DNA of 20,838 bases from Thermomucor indicae-seudaticae (GCA_000787465.1 JSYX01000602.1:1-20838); one strand, 5' to 3'. Positions 1-11,200 are shown, counted from the first letter of the stretch. The notes: generated by a model not told the origin, from the letters alone. Numbers and translations are program-made.

Positions 1-1395
1 CAAAGTACGCTTGGATACAACAAGCGAAAGTGAACTCTGCGAGACTGATAGCTCGTAATTAATAAACCGTCACCGAAAGCAAAAAATCTTACTATGTTGA
101 CTTTAACGATATAAGTCTATCCGTTTTATCTTCGACTTTCTTTTAGATTTACGTGCATCCACCTTTAAGCTAACCGCGTGTTTTCTTCCATTTTTTGCGT
201 GCTTGCGACTATGGTACCGCCATTGATGATGATATGGATCTTTCCGTCATACGTGAAGACTGTGTTGCCTCCGTAAAGCATTGCAACCATTTTCCCTTAG
301 TGGCATACTGCAGATCTCGCAGAAGGCACTACGGTGGGACGTTTGTCAAAACAGACTATTCAACAAAATAAGCTGCTTCAGACAGACTTCCAGAAGGCAT
401 TAAAGACTTTAACTAAATTTGAAGGATGTAAAGGCGAAAAATGATACAGGAAGGCACTGAAGGCCTTCAAAGGCTGCTTTCGTTTCCGATGAGCCCCTCA
501 TTGACCAGGGTTTACCAAACAAGCCTACACAGCCTGTACAGGCCTGGTCAGGCTTGTCCAGGCCTTTTGAGCTTTTACTGATGTCAAAAGCCAAAGAGCT
601 TATCCGAAGTGAATACAGGACAGAGGCACATCGGGGCAATTATGCCTTCCCTCTAGGTATCCAGTCAGCGCCAATTCTAAGGGACGGAAAATCCTGTTCA
701 TGCCTGCGAATCTGTCCTTCTCCCAGCACACAATGAATGAAAGCCGAACGCAAATTATGAGGACACCGAGCGCAAAAATAGCGCTCGATAACGCCAATCT
801 TTTTGGAAAAACACTGTAGGTCATTTCAATCGGGACGGAGAAAGCACGTTAATACACTTGCTCACATGCCTCTCAACGTGAGGCTGCCTAGTAGGGGCTG
901 GTTCAAGTCCATGTGCTTCAATTGATAGAGAACGTTTACGGCTCTCCAACAATCCCGCATTGATAGGCCAGCTCATTATGCAGCGGAGCCAGGGGAATTT
1001 GCACGTTATGAGCATGAAGTCTTTGAGTTTCGGAGCGTTTGGCACCCATCTTCTCTGGCACATAGCCCACCTCAACACCACTCCCCTCCAGAAAGTTTTC
1101 GTACACCTTGGCTGAACTCCGCCAAATCGACCTTGAACCCATCTATTTCGGCACTAATGCAACTTACCATTAAGCGCATGCTAGGGACTTCATGTTTACA
1201 TCGAAGACAATAGAGATCCTAGACTTCATTGCATAAGTTTAAAAATCTTTACAAACATTAAGAACAAATGTAATTACGAAGCTTCAAAAAGCTTGCGACA
1301 CCTCCAGGTCACGTACCAAATGCCCGTTGTTTTCTTGCAACTTTTGCTCTTTTTTAAAACTTTTGGACTTGCACTTACGCAATGCCTCTTCATGA
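1..1395. other. Gene-poor region, nothing recognised
   Basis: No open frame here resembles a known family; the frames are short, overlapping and without recognisable motifs. It holds a cluster of AGGCCT/CAGGC-type words at about 450-570 and a tRNA-like fold at 842-918, both discussed as findings. It borders the decayed transposase on its right and is probably old intergenic or transposon-derived sequence. Confidence 0.5.
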
Positions 1396-1399
1396 CCCT

Positions 1400-2250
1400 A
1401 CCAACGCTCCTCGTGCCTCCAAGGAAGCAGCTTCCTTCGGAAGAACGTGCTGTCATCGTTGGCCTTTGGCAAGTCTGATCCACTTACGGAAAGATTACGG
1501 AAGCTCGAAACATTTAGTTCAACTGTGCAAAAAACTGTGGAACGGCTTGTCAAGTACTCAACAACCGAACACCCTGAAGAGGTCTGGAAGACCACACAAG
1601 TCCACAAAACGAAGATTTCCGAGCAATTCAGCTAAGCTTCTGGAGAGATCCGTGCACCCCACTTTGGGTTCACCATGCGAGATTTTGTTAAAGCATCAAG
1701 AGAGTTTCCCTGAACACTTCCACTAAAGCTGTTCATGCGCTCGTGTTCTCCTCCTGTGGTCCAGCTTACAGGCCTTTTCTGGCTGTGGAGCATAAGCGCG
1801 GACGCTTTAAATGGGCTAAGAACCGCGTTAAGTGGACCGAGAAGCAAAAGCAACGGAAGTCGGTCATCTGGTCCGACTTGTCAAGGTACATCGTCAGCGG
1901 AAACGACAGCCGCGGGTGCGTCTTGCGGAAGGTCAATGAACGTATCCTGGATCGCCATGTACAAGGCACATACAAGTTTGGCAAAGGGTTCCGTAATGAT
2001 CTGGGAATGTTTTTGGTTCGGTGTTGTGGGCTTTCTAACCTCCGTTGATGGTACCCTGGATCAAGACGGGTATGTCAACGTCTTGGCCAAGAATTTGCAC
2101 CCATGACTGGGAAGTCGGCAGCAGGAAGACCCAAGCTGTTTCGCTGTTGACCGTGGCGGCGGGCACAGAAGAAGGGCACACTTCGGCATTAACGGCATCG
2201 GAAAGTCTTGGCTCAGAAGTCTCTTGTCATTTGCGTGGATGAGTATAACA
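1400..2250 (+). pseudogene. Decayed Tc1/mariner transposase
   Basis: Relic of a Tc1/mariner (DDE) transposase spread over shifted frames. Near 1410-1475 a frame reads PPRKQLPSEERAVIVGLWQ, the usual N-terminus of fungal Tc1-like transposases. Near 1575-1610 another reads RSGRPHKSTKR, resembling the GRPRK linker between the two helix-turn-helix motifs. From 1790 to 2025 a frame reads KRGRFKWAKNRVKW, then VIWSDLSRY (first catalytic Asp), then DRHVQGTYKFGKG. About 2030-2105 reads VDGTLDQDGYVNVLAKNLHP in a different frame. A QED-like second catalytic region follows near 2125 in yet another frame. At least three frame changes and a stop after the N-terminal segment rule out a working enzyme. I could not find terminal inverted repeats, so the element edges are unknown. 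Family assignment is firm; exact ends are not. Confidence 0.82.
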
Positions 2251-5200
2251 AGAGCAATACATGCAGTAGCTGTTTGTCTGGAGTGTAAGGCTTCCGTGAT
2301 ATGACCATTAGAAAATGCAACCACAGGTAAGCGTCCAACTATTGTCGAGCAACGGGCAATATCGGTAACCTCGATAATTTAAGGAAAAAACGAATACGTT
2401 TCCTTGGTGAGCACAGAAAAATAACAAAGCGCTTGGACGATGACTGCAGAGCTTTACATAGGACAAGCGAGCACCCGGAATCCCGATTATACTTGGTAAG
2501 TTGGGTATACTTGGCGGTAGAAGAGAATCTCATGCACCATGGTTTTTAGCACCGGCGGATTATCGCAACATTGTCTATCCGATCAAGCTGTGCCCCAGTG
2601 TGGGTTGGATGGGCGTATACCAGTAAGAAAAGCAAAGTGTTTATGGTTGACCATGAGTCAATTGGGCTATCGCTTAGTTCTGGAATCGTGATGTCAACGA
2701 CGCACGGAAGATGAGAAGCATTCTCGTCAGATATATCGAAACCGGTTGGCGTCTCGAGTCCCGACCGCAGCAGCTGGCATGGCCGGCACGACAGCCAAGG
2801 ACCTGCCATCTAGCGTCTCGTTGCATTGTCAGGTATGCGGTAGATCATGAATTATGGTCATTTGCAGGCTGCTAACAAAGCTCCACTTCAAATAGCTGAG
2901 CCCTGCGAGTGCTTTTGACTAAGGGGTTCGCTAAATAGTCAACCGCCTCCTTCAAGTACGGCTATTCGCGATCCATCGCTTTCTTTTTTGGCAACGGAGC
3001 AATCCCGATTCCCAGTCTTCGTTAGAGCTTGAAAACCGATGTAACCCTACATCACTTTGAAAGATTCATAATATATAGACTTCTGCCGATTTCTGTAATC
3101 TGGAAGGCGTTGCGTAAGAGATGACATATACCACACTGCTGCATTGCAAAACGGAGAGGTTGGGCTTCGTTAAATGCCTGTGTCCTTTTTGGCTGCTTCT
3201 CAAATACTACATCAGGAGAATTACAACACAGCGTCCTGCTATGACGACTTTGTCGTTGAGGTATAGCGCTCAACTTTCGTGTTAGCAGCTCCGTAAAAAT
3301 CCATGGTCTGCTTCAGTTCTAACAAAGCGCATGTTGGATGTGTCGAAGCATTTTGCAGGTGGCAAGGCACCTGCAAACCGTCAAGCCGACAACCTGAGTG
3401 GATAAAGGTTCAGTCAAATAGCGGCTATGGCCTTGGGATGGAACAAAAGAAGACGCCGCTGTTCTCCGAATTGGCTTGAGCGACTGCTCAGAAATGCAAA
3501 CTCTTTGAAATAGCGATGCATACTGGTTTCTCTCCGCCACGTTTGGGACGGTGACAAGCAGAGTCTGCCAAAGATCCGCAAATACGCTACTGCTTTGAAA
3601 TGGTCCAAAAGGTCAGCGACGACATATCACAAGATGTCTGATCACGATTGCTTTTGTACCAGGTGCTTTGCATGGACGGGAACCCGCAAAACACTATTTG
3701 CTTCAACTGTTTTCTTCGGTCCCTAAGCTGCGGAAGTCGGAGGGTGGACTGCCTCCCCCTGGGGAGACAATTAATAGGGGGGTGGATACAAACGGTATCG
3801 GCTTGGATAAAATACTGGAAAAGGACATGTTGCGACCTATGTGAGTTATGACATGACTCGGTCTAAAGCATGGCACAGGACACACATGCACCACAAGGCG
3901 CAGAACAGTAAGGGTTTCCTGTCCACATAATTTGTGTAACCCCAATTGCCCGCCAAAAAGATGCGACCCCTTCTTCAACCCCTCTCCAATATTACGGATG
4001 CATTCTGTCACATGCATGCTGAGTTAAAGCATTATGGCGGGGTATATGGGACATTTCATCTTGGCAAGTCTGTAGGTAATGTCCAACCCGTTATATGCAT
4101 ACGCCCAATGACGTTCCTCCGATCTGAACAAGGCCATGGTAGGAAAATTAGAGGTTGCACGAGATCATTATTAGAACCATTTCTTGTTGTAAATGGGATC
4201 CCTGGGCTTTTACTGTCATACGCTGCTACCAGTAATGGACCTATCTGATTAAGGGCTAGCTGACCATTATGCTTTATTGTTTAATCTCTTTGCCACGAGC
4301 TTTTCGTTTCCTATAATCCTCCGTATTTAATTGACCGCCTTTAACACACGCACGCACACACTTCTTCCCATATTGGAACACGAAATTTCACAGAGCCTCA
4401 TGGAAACAAATGGCTCGTGCCCTGTTTCCGATAGGTTTTGTCTCGTCCAACCTTCCTAATTTGTTATTGTATTACATAAATGACCAAGACACGGTGAAAC
4501 CAGCTCACGCGATTACAGACGGCCAGTGCCCAAACGTGGCTATAATTTTGGGGAGCCGTCAAGCTTTATGGCAAATCGATGAACTCTCTCAGACCTGTAC
4601 AAAGAACAATCTATCCGTTTTCCCATCAGTGCATTGGCCAAGGTCAATGTTCCGAAAATCGAAGCGATTGCCGGGAGTGATCTTCAACGCTGTTTATATT
4701 TGTGTTCAACAGTTTCTTTGGGAGTTTAGTTCTATGATGTAATAATATTGCGCATTGATTCCAACGACAAATCACGTCCGGTCCGAAACCCATTACCCGT
4801 CAGTGCAAATTGGCTTTTAACTACTTTACAGGTTTCCGTGATGACACGCGACGGAGATGGAGTCTGTTGGATGCAAAGCTTCCAAGGGATTCTTATTTTT
4901 GGAGATCAGTCAGCGATCGATCTCCATGACATTGGTCGGAAGAGGTGTTGTTTCATGCATATTATTGGTGTCATGGATATAATGAATTTCGAGCCAAGTC
5001 CGCAAGGAACCCTATCTGGAAAGTGCTCTCATTTTTTTGTTACTCCGCGCAGATCCCCTGGCAGAGGTCCAAGATGTGAATGTCCGTGTGTTTGCGTCGG
5101 AAGAGGAAGAAAAAGGAGACGGAGTACAAGTTTCTCAGACAAAGAGATAAAGAAAAAGTGCATCAGGGGACAAAAGGGTTAGAGCGGGGCTTCTTACAAA

Positions 5201-5340
5201 TGGGGATGATGAACCCTTGCCAGGACGAACGTGCAAATTGGGTGATGAATAGTGTCCCTGCGTGTCATCCTAAATTATGTGTGCCACTGCATCTTTTTAT
5301 GTACATCATTGTGTCGAGCCAACCCGTGATACTGGGCTCC
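2251..5340. other. Long region without a recognised gene
   Basis: About 3 kb with many short overlapping open frames on both strands, none with motifs I recognise. The longest are a minus-strand frame at 2546-2809 (87 codons), a minus-strand frame at 3703-4017 and a plus-strand frame at 4748-5182. The last ends in a low-complexity Arg/Lys-rich stretch. A short CA/CG-rich run (cacacgcacgcacacac) lies near 4345. The part left of about 3.7 kb may be degraded transposon sequence like its neighbour, but nothing proves it. The part right of about 5.2 kb is the upstream region of the zinc-finger gene. Confidence 0.45.
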
Positions 5341-5343
5341 ATT

Positions 5344-6502
<1,159 letters not shown>

Positions 6503-7189
6503 TCGTCCCTTCTTTCTCTTTAACTCTTTCTCTCCGAACCATTAATCCCTTGGAATACCTTTATTGATCACATACTTTATTTCCATTGATCTCTTTTATC
6601 TTTTTGCTTCTAATCCACATCATTACGGCGCATGCTTGATGCATTGCACCATTTTCGCATTTCTATATTTTCTTTGTCTTTCTGCAAGCTCTCTATCTCT
6701 CTCTCACACACTTTCCTCCCCTTTCCCCTAGCCGCGTGATGGTAAGAAGAGCTGAATTATATGCGCACTCGTTGTCTGTGCGCCCCACTAGGATGCATTT
6801 CTCTGTACATAGCAGCATTTAGAGCAACTCCAACTATGAACTTATGCCCTCTCCTTTAAACTAGCGAGCCTGTACCTATGCATTTTCCCTTTCTCCCCTT
6901 CCCCTTTACTATATGTTTGTGCGAGTGCGTGAACGGAACTTTTCTTTTTACCCATCTGCAGATTGACAACATATGTTTCCAATATTGTTACCGCTTATAG
7001 ACCCTTCCATATTACATTCAAATGCTAGCATTTCTTTTTTTATTCGTGTGTGTATACAATAAATTTTCTCTTTCGTTCTCCTTGTCAAAATTTGATGTGG
7101 GGACAATAACCCCACACTGAAAAACAGTGGGTTTAGGGGATACAAAACCACGTGCATGGGTTGCACGACCTTTACCAAACCTAATTTGA
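6503..7189. other. 3' region of the C2H2 gene and spacer
   Basis: Pyrimidine-rich sequence without a convincing gene, with CT runs at about 6520-6600, 6660-6730 and 6880-6910. An AATAAA lies near 7059. A set of small hairpins lies at 7097-7167. A minus-strand open frame at 6948-7208 shows no family features and overlaps low-complexity sequence, so it is not called. Confidence 0.4.
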
Positions 7190-7210
7190 TCTGTCGACTG
7201 TCGACCAAAT

Positions 7211-7917
7211 ATGGATCACGGTGTTGCTAAGCTATGGATGAAGCGCTCATTCCATTACAGGATTTCTCCTTACGGTTTGCGCTGTTATAACATTTTTCTG
7301 CGTTGAGGACAAAGCTCACTTCGCGTTGAATTTAAAGCTTTCTTTGCGCCAGAAAAGATTCGAAGTAAGCGCCAAGAAAAACACCTTCTGCTTTGGACCA
7401 AAGTGTCGCACTTCTGATGTATGACTGGCTTACTGCAACGCATCCTTCATTTTGCTGAAGTCGACGTTGAGCAATACAGTGCCCGCTCGATATTAGTGAT
7501 CAGCTATACAGTGATTGCTCGATATACTGATCACTTTTCAATTCCACCAACTTTGTTCGCAGATAAATATCACTAAAGGATATAGTGATCGCTCGTTGTA
7601 ATCATCACTTTTTGGGTCTACTAGGGTGATCACTATATCAAGCTGGCACTGTACCTGTTATCCCGAATGAACGAGCTTGAGTCCGAACTCAAGGAACTTA
7701 AACGCATGGTGCTTCGCAAATGCGCGATATGCCGTGACAAAAATGCAGACTATGCCTTGGCTACCTGCTTCCATCTAGGTATGTACAGTTCATTTGACAT
7801 TCCGCACGATAGCCTAACGTCCCCGTAGCATACTATTAAGATTGCGCTGAGAAGTTGGAACAGTGCGCACTTCGCCGTCATCCTGTTTCGCGCGTTCAAA
7901 GTATTTACCCAGCCTGA
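7211..7917 (+). pseudogene. Decayed RING-finger gene, split by a MITE
   Basis: One reading frame (ATG 7211) continues through 7778, then across a likely 50 nt intron (7779-7828, GTATGT..CGTAG) to a TGA at 7915-7917. It carries two in-frame TGA codons (about 7304 and 7415) and a TAA at 7837-7839. The MITE at 7477-7651 sits inside the frame and adds further stops. The C-terminal part is an IAP/MDM2-style C3HC4 RING: KCAICRDK, then ATCFHL, then after the intron AYY-stop-DCAEKL and EQCALRRHP. The fifth zinc ligand is now Tyr (TAT) and the eighth is now Arg (CGC); the other six remain. A charged stretch just before it (NELESELKELKRM) looks like a short helix. Intact relatives would be ubiquitin ligases or their partners; this copy cannot work. 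The N-terminal part is unrecognised and the true start is uncertain. Confidence 0.72.
7477..7651. mobile_element. Tc1/mariner-type MITE, 175 bp
   Basis: Terminal inverted repeats are 7477-7502 and the complement of 7627-7651. They share CAGTGCC, then GCT, GATAT and AGTGATCA, with two substitutions and one single-base indel. The element is flanked by TA on both sides (7475-7476 and 7652-7653), the Tc1/mariner target duplication. It is too short to encode a transposase, so it would be non-autonomous. Inside, words like TATAGTGATC recur in both orientations (about 7490-7502, 7509-7520, 7528-7537, 7579-7590, 7626-7636), resembling repeated transposase-binding sites. It interrupts the RING relic. 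Confidence 0.87.
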
Positions 7918-8514
7918 TAATAACTATTCGTGTTGTATGCTTGCTTTATGCTTTCATAAAAAAACCAAAGTATCTATTTTCTCAGGGAATTATGAATGCT
8001 AATGATCTTGACATCAACGGGATAAGCCAGAAACCAGACTGTTTCGATTGTTATTCGGCCAGGCTCTTTTCTGTCTGGAAAGAGAATCTAAGGAAAGGGA
8101 GAGGGAGAGGGAGGGGAAACAGCAGTTTGCTTGAATATGGTGATTGAAGCATTTTCTTTTCGGTGCGAATACCGTTCAGATGAAACAGCGATTTGATAAC
8201 CATGTACGTAGTAGCCTTTAAAGAGGGGGATTTGCTGCTCTATTAGAAAAGTTTCCCTTTACGTAATCTCCTTATAAACATTAGAAATATCAACACATGC
8301 ATGGCTCGATGTATGGTGTCACGCTTTACGGACATTTCGTCAGCAAATAACTCAAATCGAAAAAACAGAAGAAAGTTAGCTCAAGAGAGCGTTGGGGCAC
8401 AAAGACGTCCTTGCAATGAGAGGATCGGAAGGAAGGCAACAGCACGGAATTTTTCTCGTTCGTTCGTTACACAATTCACTTGGAGAGGTGAAGACACGCG
8501 CAAAACACTGAATC
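7918..8514. other. Spacer upstream of the AAA ATPase gene
   Basis: No recognised gene. The open frames at 7863-8147 and 8301-8555 have no family motifs and the first overlaps the RING relic. A purine run at 8091-8116 contains a four-run G-quadruplex motif. A TATAA-like word (cttataaac) lies near 8271. If the ATPase has extra 5' exons encoding an N-terminal domain they would lie here, but I could not recognise any. Confidence 0.4.
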
Positions 8515-10736
8515 ATGGAGCGCGTCAGTACAGTTCTTTCGCAATGCTATGGTGACGAAGGTCGCAGGTAAGGATCTCTGCGCGATCAATCCAGCTTGCA
8601 TATCCTTTAATGCGCAACTTGAAGATTGTCTCAATTATTCCAGCTTGCTTTTGTTTGCGACGACAATGCAGGCGAAATCGACGAAATGCTCGATGTCGAC
8701 GCGATCCTTTTGTCAGGCGATTCCGGTACAGGTAATTTTATCGACAGATAATACTACACTTTACACATTACTAACTGCTAGGGCCTTAGGGAAAACGACA
8801 GCGTTAGAGTTACTGGCTAAGGCCCACGGACTCGAGGCAGGTATATCCACTGTATGCTGAGTACGCCAACCACGCTAAAAAATCCACTGCAGATCCGGCG
8901 CGCAGAGCTGGGTTTGATGGCCGCAGAATGGAACGGTCTGCTCGGGAAAGGGCTGGAGCACTTGGCATGGGAGGCAAGGAAGACACGCAAGGTTTTAAGT
9001 AAGGGTTATTCTATTGTTTATGCATTTTATATGACGTTTTTATTTACAGAGTTAGCAGTAATTATTGAGGACATCGATTTGTTCTGTCCACGGAAGGGTG
9101 AAGTATATGAAGACTCAGGGTTTACGTCCGCATTACAACGACTTGTCAGCAGCCTACAAAAAGCCAGAGCGAAACCTGGGTCTGGCAACAAAACCGTTCT
9201 AGTAGGATTATTATCTCATTGAAATACTGTGGATACAGGGTGTTTTACTCTTTCGAACTTGATAAAAATTAGGTTGCGACTTCCCGAAATCCTTCTTCAA
9301 TAGCCTGTAGCGTACGAGCATTGTTTCAGGTATGCGGTCCCGAACGTCCGCTAGTTGTTCCAGTGTATTTACGGCCACTAAGGATGAAATAGTGTTGCAG
9401 ATACCTACTCCAGATGAGCGGCTGCAAATCTTCCGGCGACTTGCCGAGTCACTCGTCTTGGATCCTGCAGTCGACCTTGCCTCACTGAACGCTCAGGCTC
9501 ATTCTTTCGTTGCTGCTGATTTGGCGCATTGGTGTCGACTAGCTGAAGAAGCAACTCTTGAAGATTCGGCACAAACCGGTAAGTCCAGCGACGGGTACAC
9601 TTGATCCGTGTAATTGAATGCTTCTCCAATGCAGTTTCCACTTCTCACTTTGAACGCACTTTGGGCCGTATCCGACTAAGTGGCTTTCAAAACGCTACAT
9701 TCACAGCCGAAAAACCGGAACCTGTCCGGTGGTCGGATATTGGTGGACTGACAATGGCAAAGGTTCGGTAGTCCAGACGTTTTGTATCTACGTTTGGTAT
9801 ATTAAAATGATTGCTAGAGGGCCTTGGAAGAAGCAGTTGTATGGGTTTATCGGCATGCTGATGCGTATAGAAGGTTAGGTATTCGACCATCTAAAGGCAT
9901 TCTACTCTATGGCCCTCCGGGTACCGGCAAAACACTATTAGCGAGAGCTATTGCTACGGAATCTTCGGCAAATTTTATGTCAATAAGCATACCTGACCTG
10001 GTCAAAGGCGAGGCAAGTTTGACACAATTGGGTCATATCCAAGAGTAAAACTGATACATACGCTATGTTATAGGTTGGAGAGTCTGAAAAGGCCGTCTCG
10101 GCCATCTTTCGTACCGCCATTCGATGTAGTCCATGTGTTGTATTTCTGGATGAGCTTGAAGCCATCTTTTCATCACGTGAAAGCAGCGGGGATGCAGGCA
10201 AGAAGGTACGCTGAGGTCGCTATATGGCTATCGAGTAGTACTCACACAAAGATGGATTGCAGTTGATATCTCAGTTCTTGATAGAGATGGATTATCTCGA
10301 CAAGAGTGATCAAAATGTCATTCTACTGGGTGCAACAAACTATATACAGGCTATCGATCCTTCGATTACGCGACCAGGTAAAATAGACCAGCACATGTCC
10401 ATTTTCAGACCATCTAAACTTGGATCGTCTGCACTTTTAGGTCGGCTGGACAGACTAGTTTACGTCGATGTACCAAATAAGGAGGAGCGTATAGAAATAC
10501 TCAGAGTTCTGCAACGTCAAACACGACTAGCCCCAACAGTAAGGTTAGAGACGGTTGCCGAATCTACCGAAAACTATACGGGTGCCGACCTCAAGGCTGT
10601 GATGAGGAAGGCTGGCTTGCTCGCGTTAAAGCGCAGACAGCGTGCTTCGGGAGGCAGCAGCAGTATTCCCCTTCAGATCGAAGAGCAAGACTTGCGAGAA
10701 GCTATACAAACGACTCATCCATCTTCTGTTCGATGA
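8515..10736 (+). CDS. Tandem AAA ATPase, CDC48/AFG2 (SPATA5-like) class
   Basis: Proposed exons 8515-8567, 8625-8731, 8790-8840, 8906-8998, 9050-9201, 9273-9329, 9383-9578, 9635-9762, 9818-10012, 10074-10205, 10263-10377 and 10441-10736, giving 524 aa with all phases consistent. D1 has a Walker A (GDSGTGKTT, residues 49-57) but its Walker B reads IIEDIDLF, and no arginine finger is evident. D2 is canonical: WSDIGGL, Walker A GPPGTGKT (311-318), Walker B VVFLDELE (D370, E371), GATN sensor, RPGRLDR arginine finger (about 425-431) and a C-terminal TGADLKAV helix. D2 looks closest to AFG2/SPATA5 or SPATA5L1, which act in ribosome biogenesis and protein remodelling; PEX1/PEX6 are less likely. The usual roughly 200-residue N-domain is absent from this model, so the start is the least certain part. 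Intron 9 (10013-10073) starts with GC. An AATAAA overlaps the stop (10736-10741). Confidence 0.85.
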
Positions 10737-11200
10737 ATAAAGTCATATTCTTCTTGTGCCAGGAAACAGTGGATAAGCGACTATTCGTTTGCGCGGTTAT
10801 GATATCTTGTGAAACTGCGAATGTAATATTATTAATCTATGTAACTCAAGCTTCGAGGTGCTAGGTTGTGGATGATTGACCAGTAACTGGCATATTCATT
10901 ACAATATCCCAGGAATTTCCTCACCTGTTTTGCGACAATACCAGTGACACCTGTTTATTTCGTACGGGTATTCGTTACAACATGCGGGACTCTGTCTATG
11001 GGATTGATATAATGCTGTAGGTAACGCAAGTCATGACCGAGATGTTTGTGTGATGGGGATATTGTAACCTATATGTTATTCATGTCAAGTAATAAGCTAA
11101 TGAACCCATTATGATCTGTCCAAGAGAATGTTAGAAATACTTGTCTTACCATTAAAAATGTGTGATGCGAATTATGTACATTAATCGATGAAAAAAACGA
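10737..11200. other. Convergent 3' spacer
   Basis: Lies between the stop codons of the AAA ATPase gene (+) and the F-box gene (-). It is AT-rich with no open frame of note and presumably holds both 3' untranslated regions and polyadenylation sites. Confidence 0.5.

Noticed and set aside
2745..2775. tRNA T-arm-like sequence (tctcgagtcccgacc)
   Set aside because: No acceptor stem, anticodon arm or A-box found at the right distances on either strand.
2546..2809. Minus-strand open frame of 87 codons
   Set aside because: No motif, no recognisable family, no supporting splice or promoter signs; it lies in sequence that otherwise looks decayed.
4748..5182. Plus-strand open frame of 144 codons before the zinc-finger gene
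   Set aside because: No family resemblance, and its end is a low-complexity purine run; more likely upstream sequence of the C2H2 gene.
8301..8555. Plus-strand frame of 84 codons as a possible first exon of the AAA gene
   Set aside because: Composition looks random, there is no N-domain resemblance, and its frame does not join D1 in a simple way.
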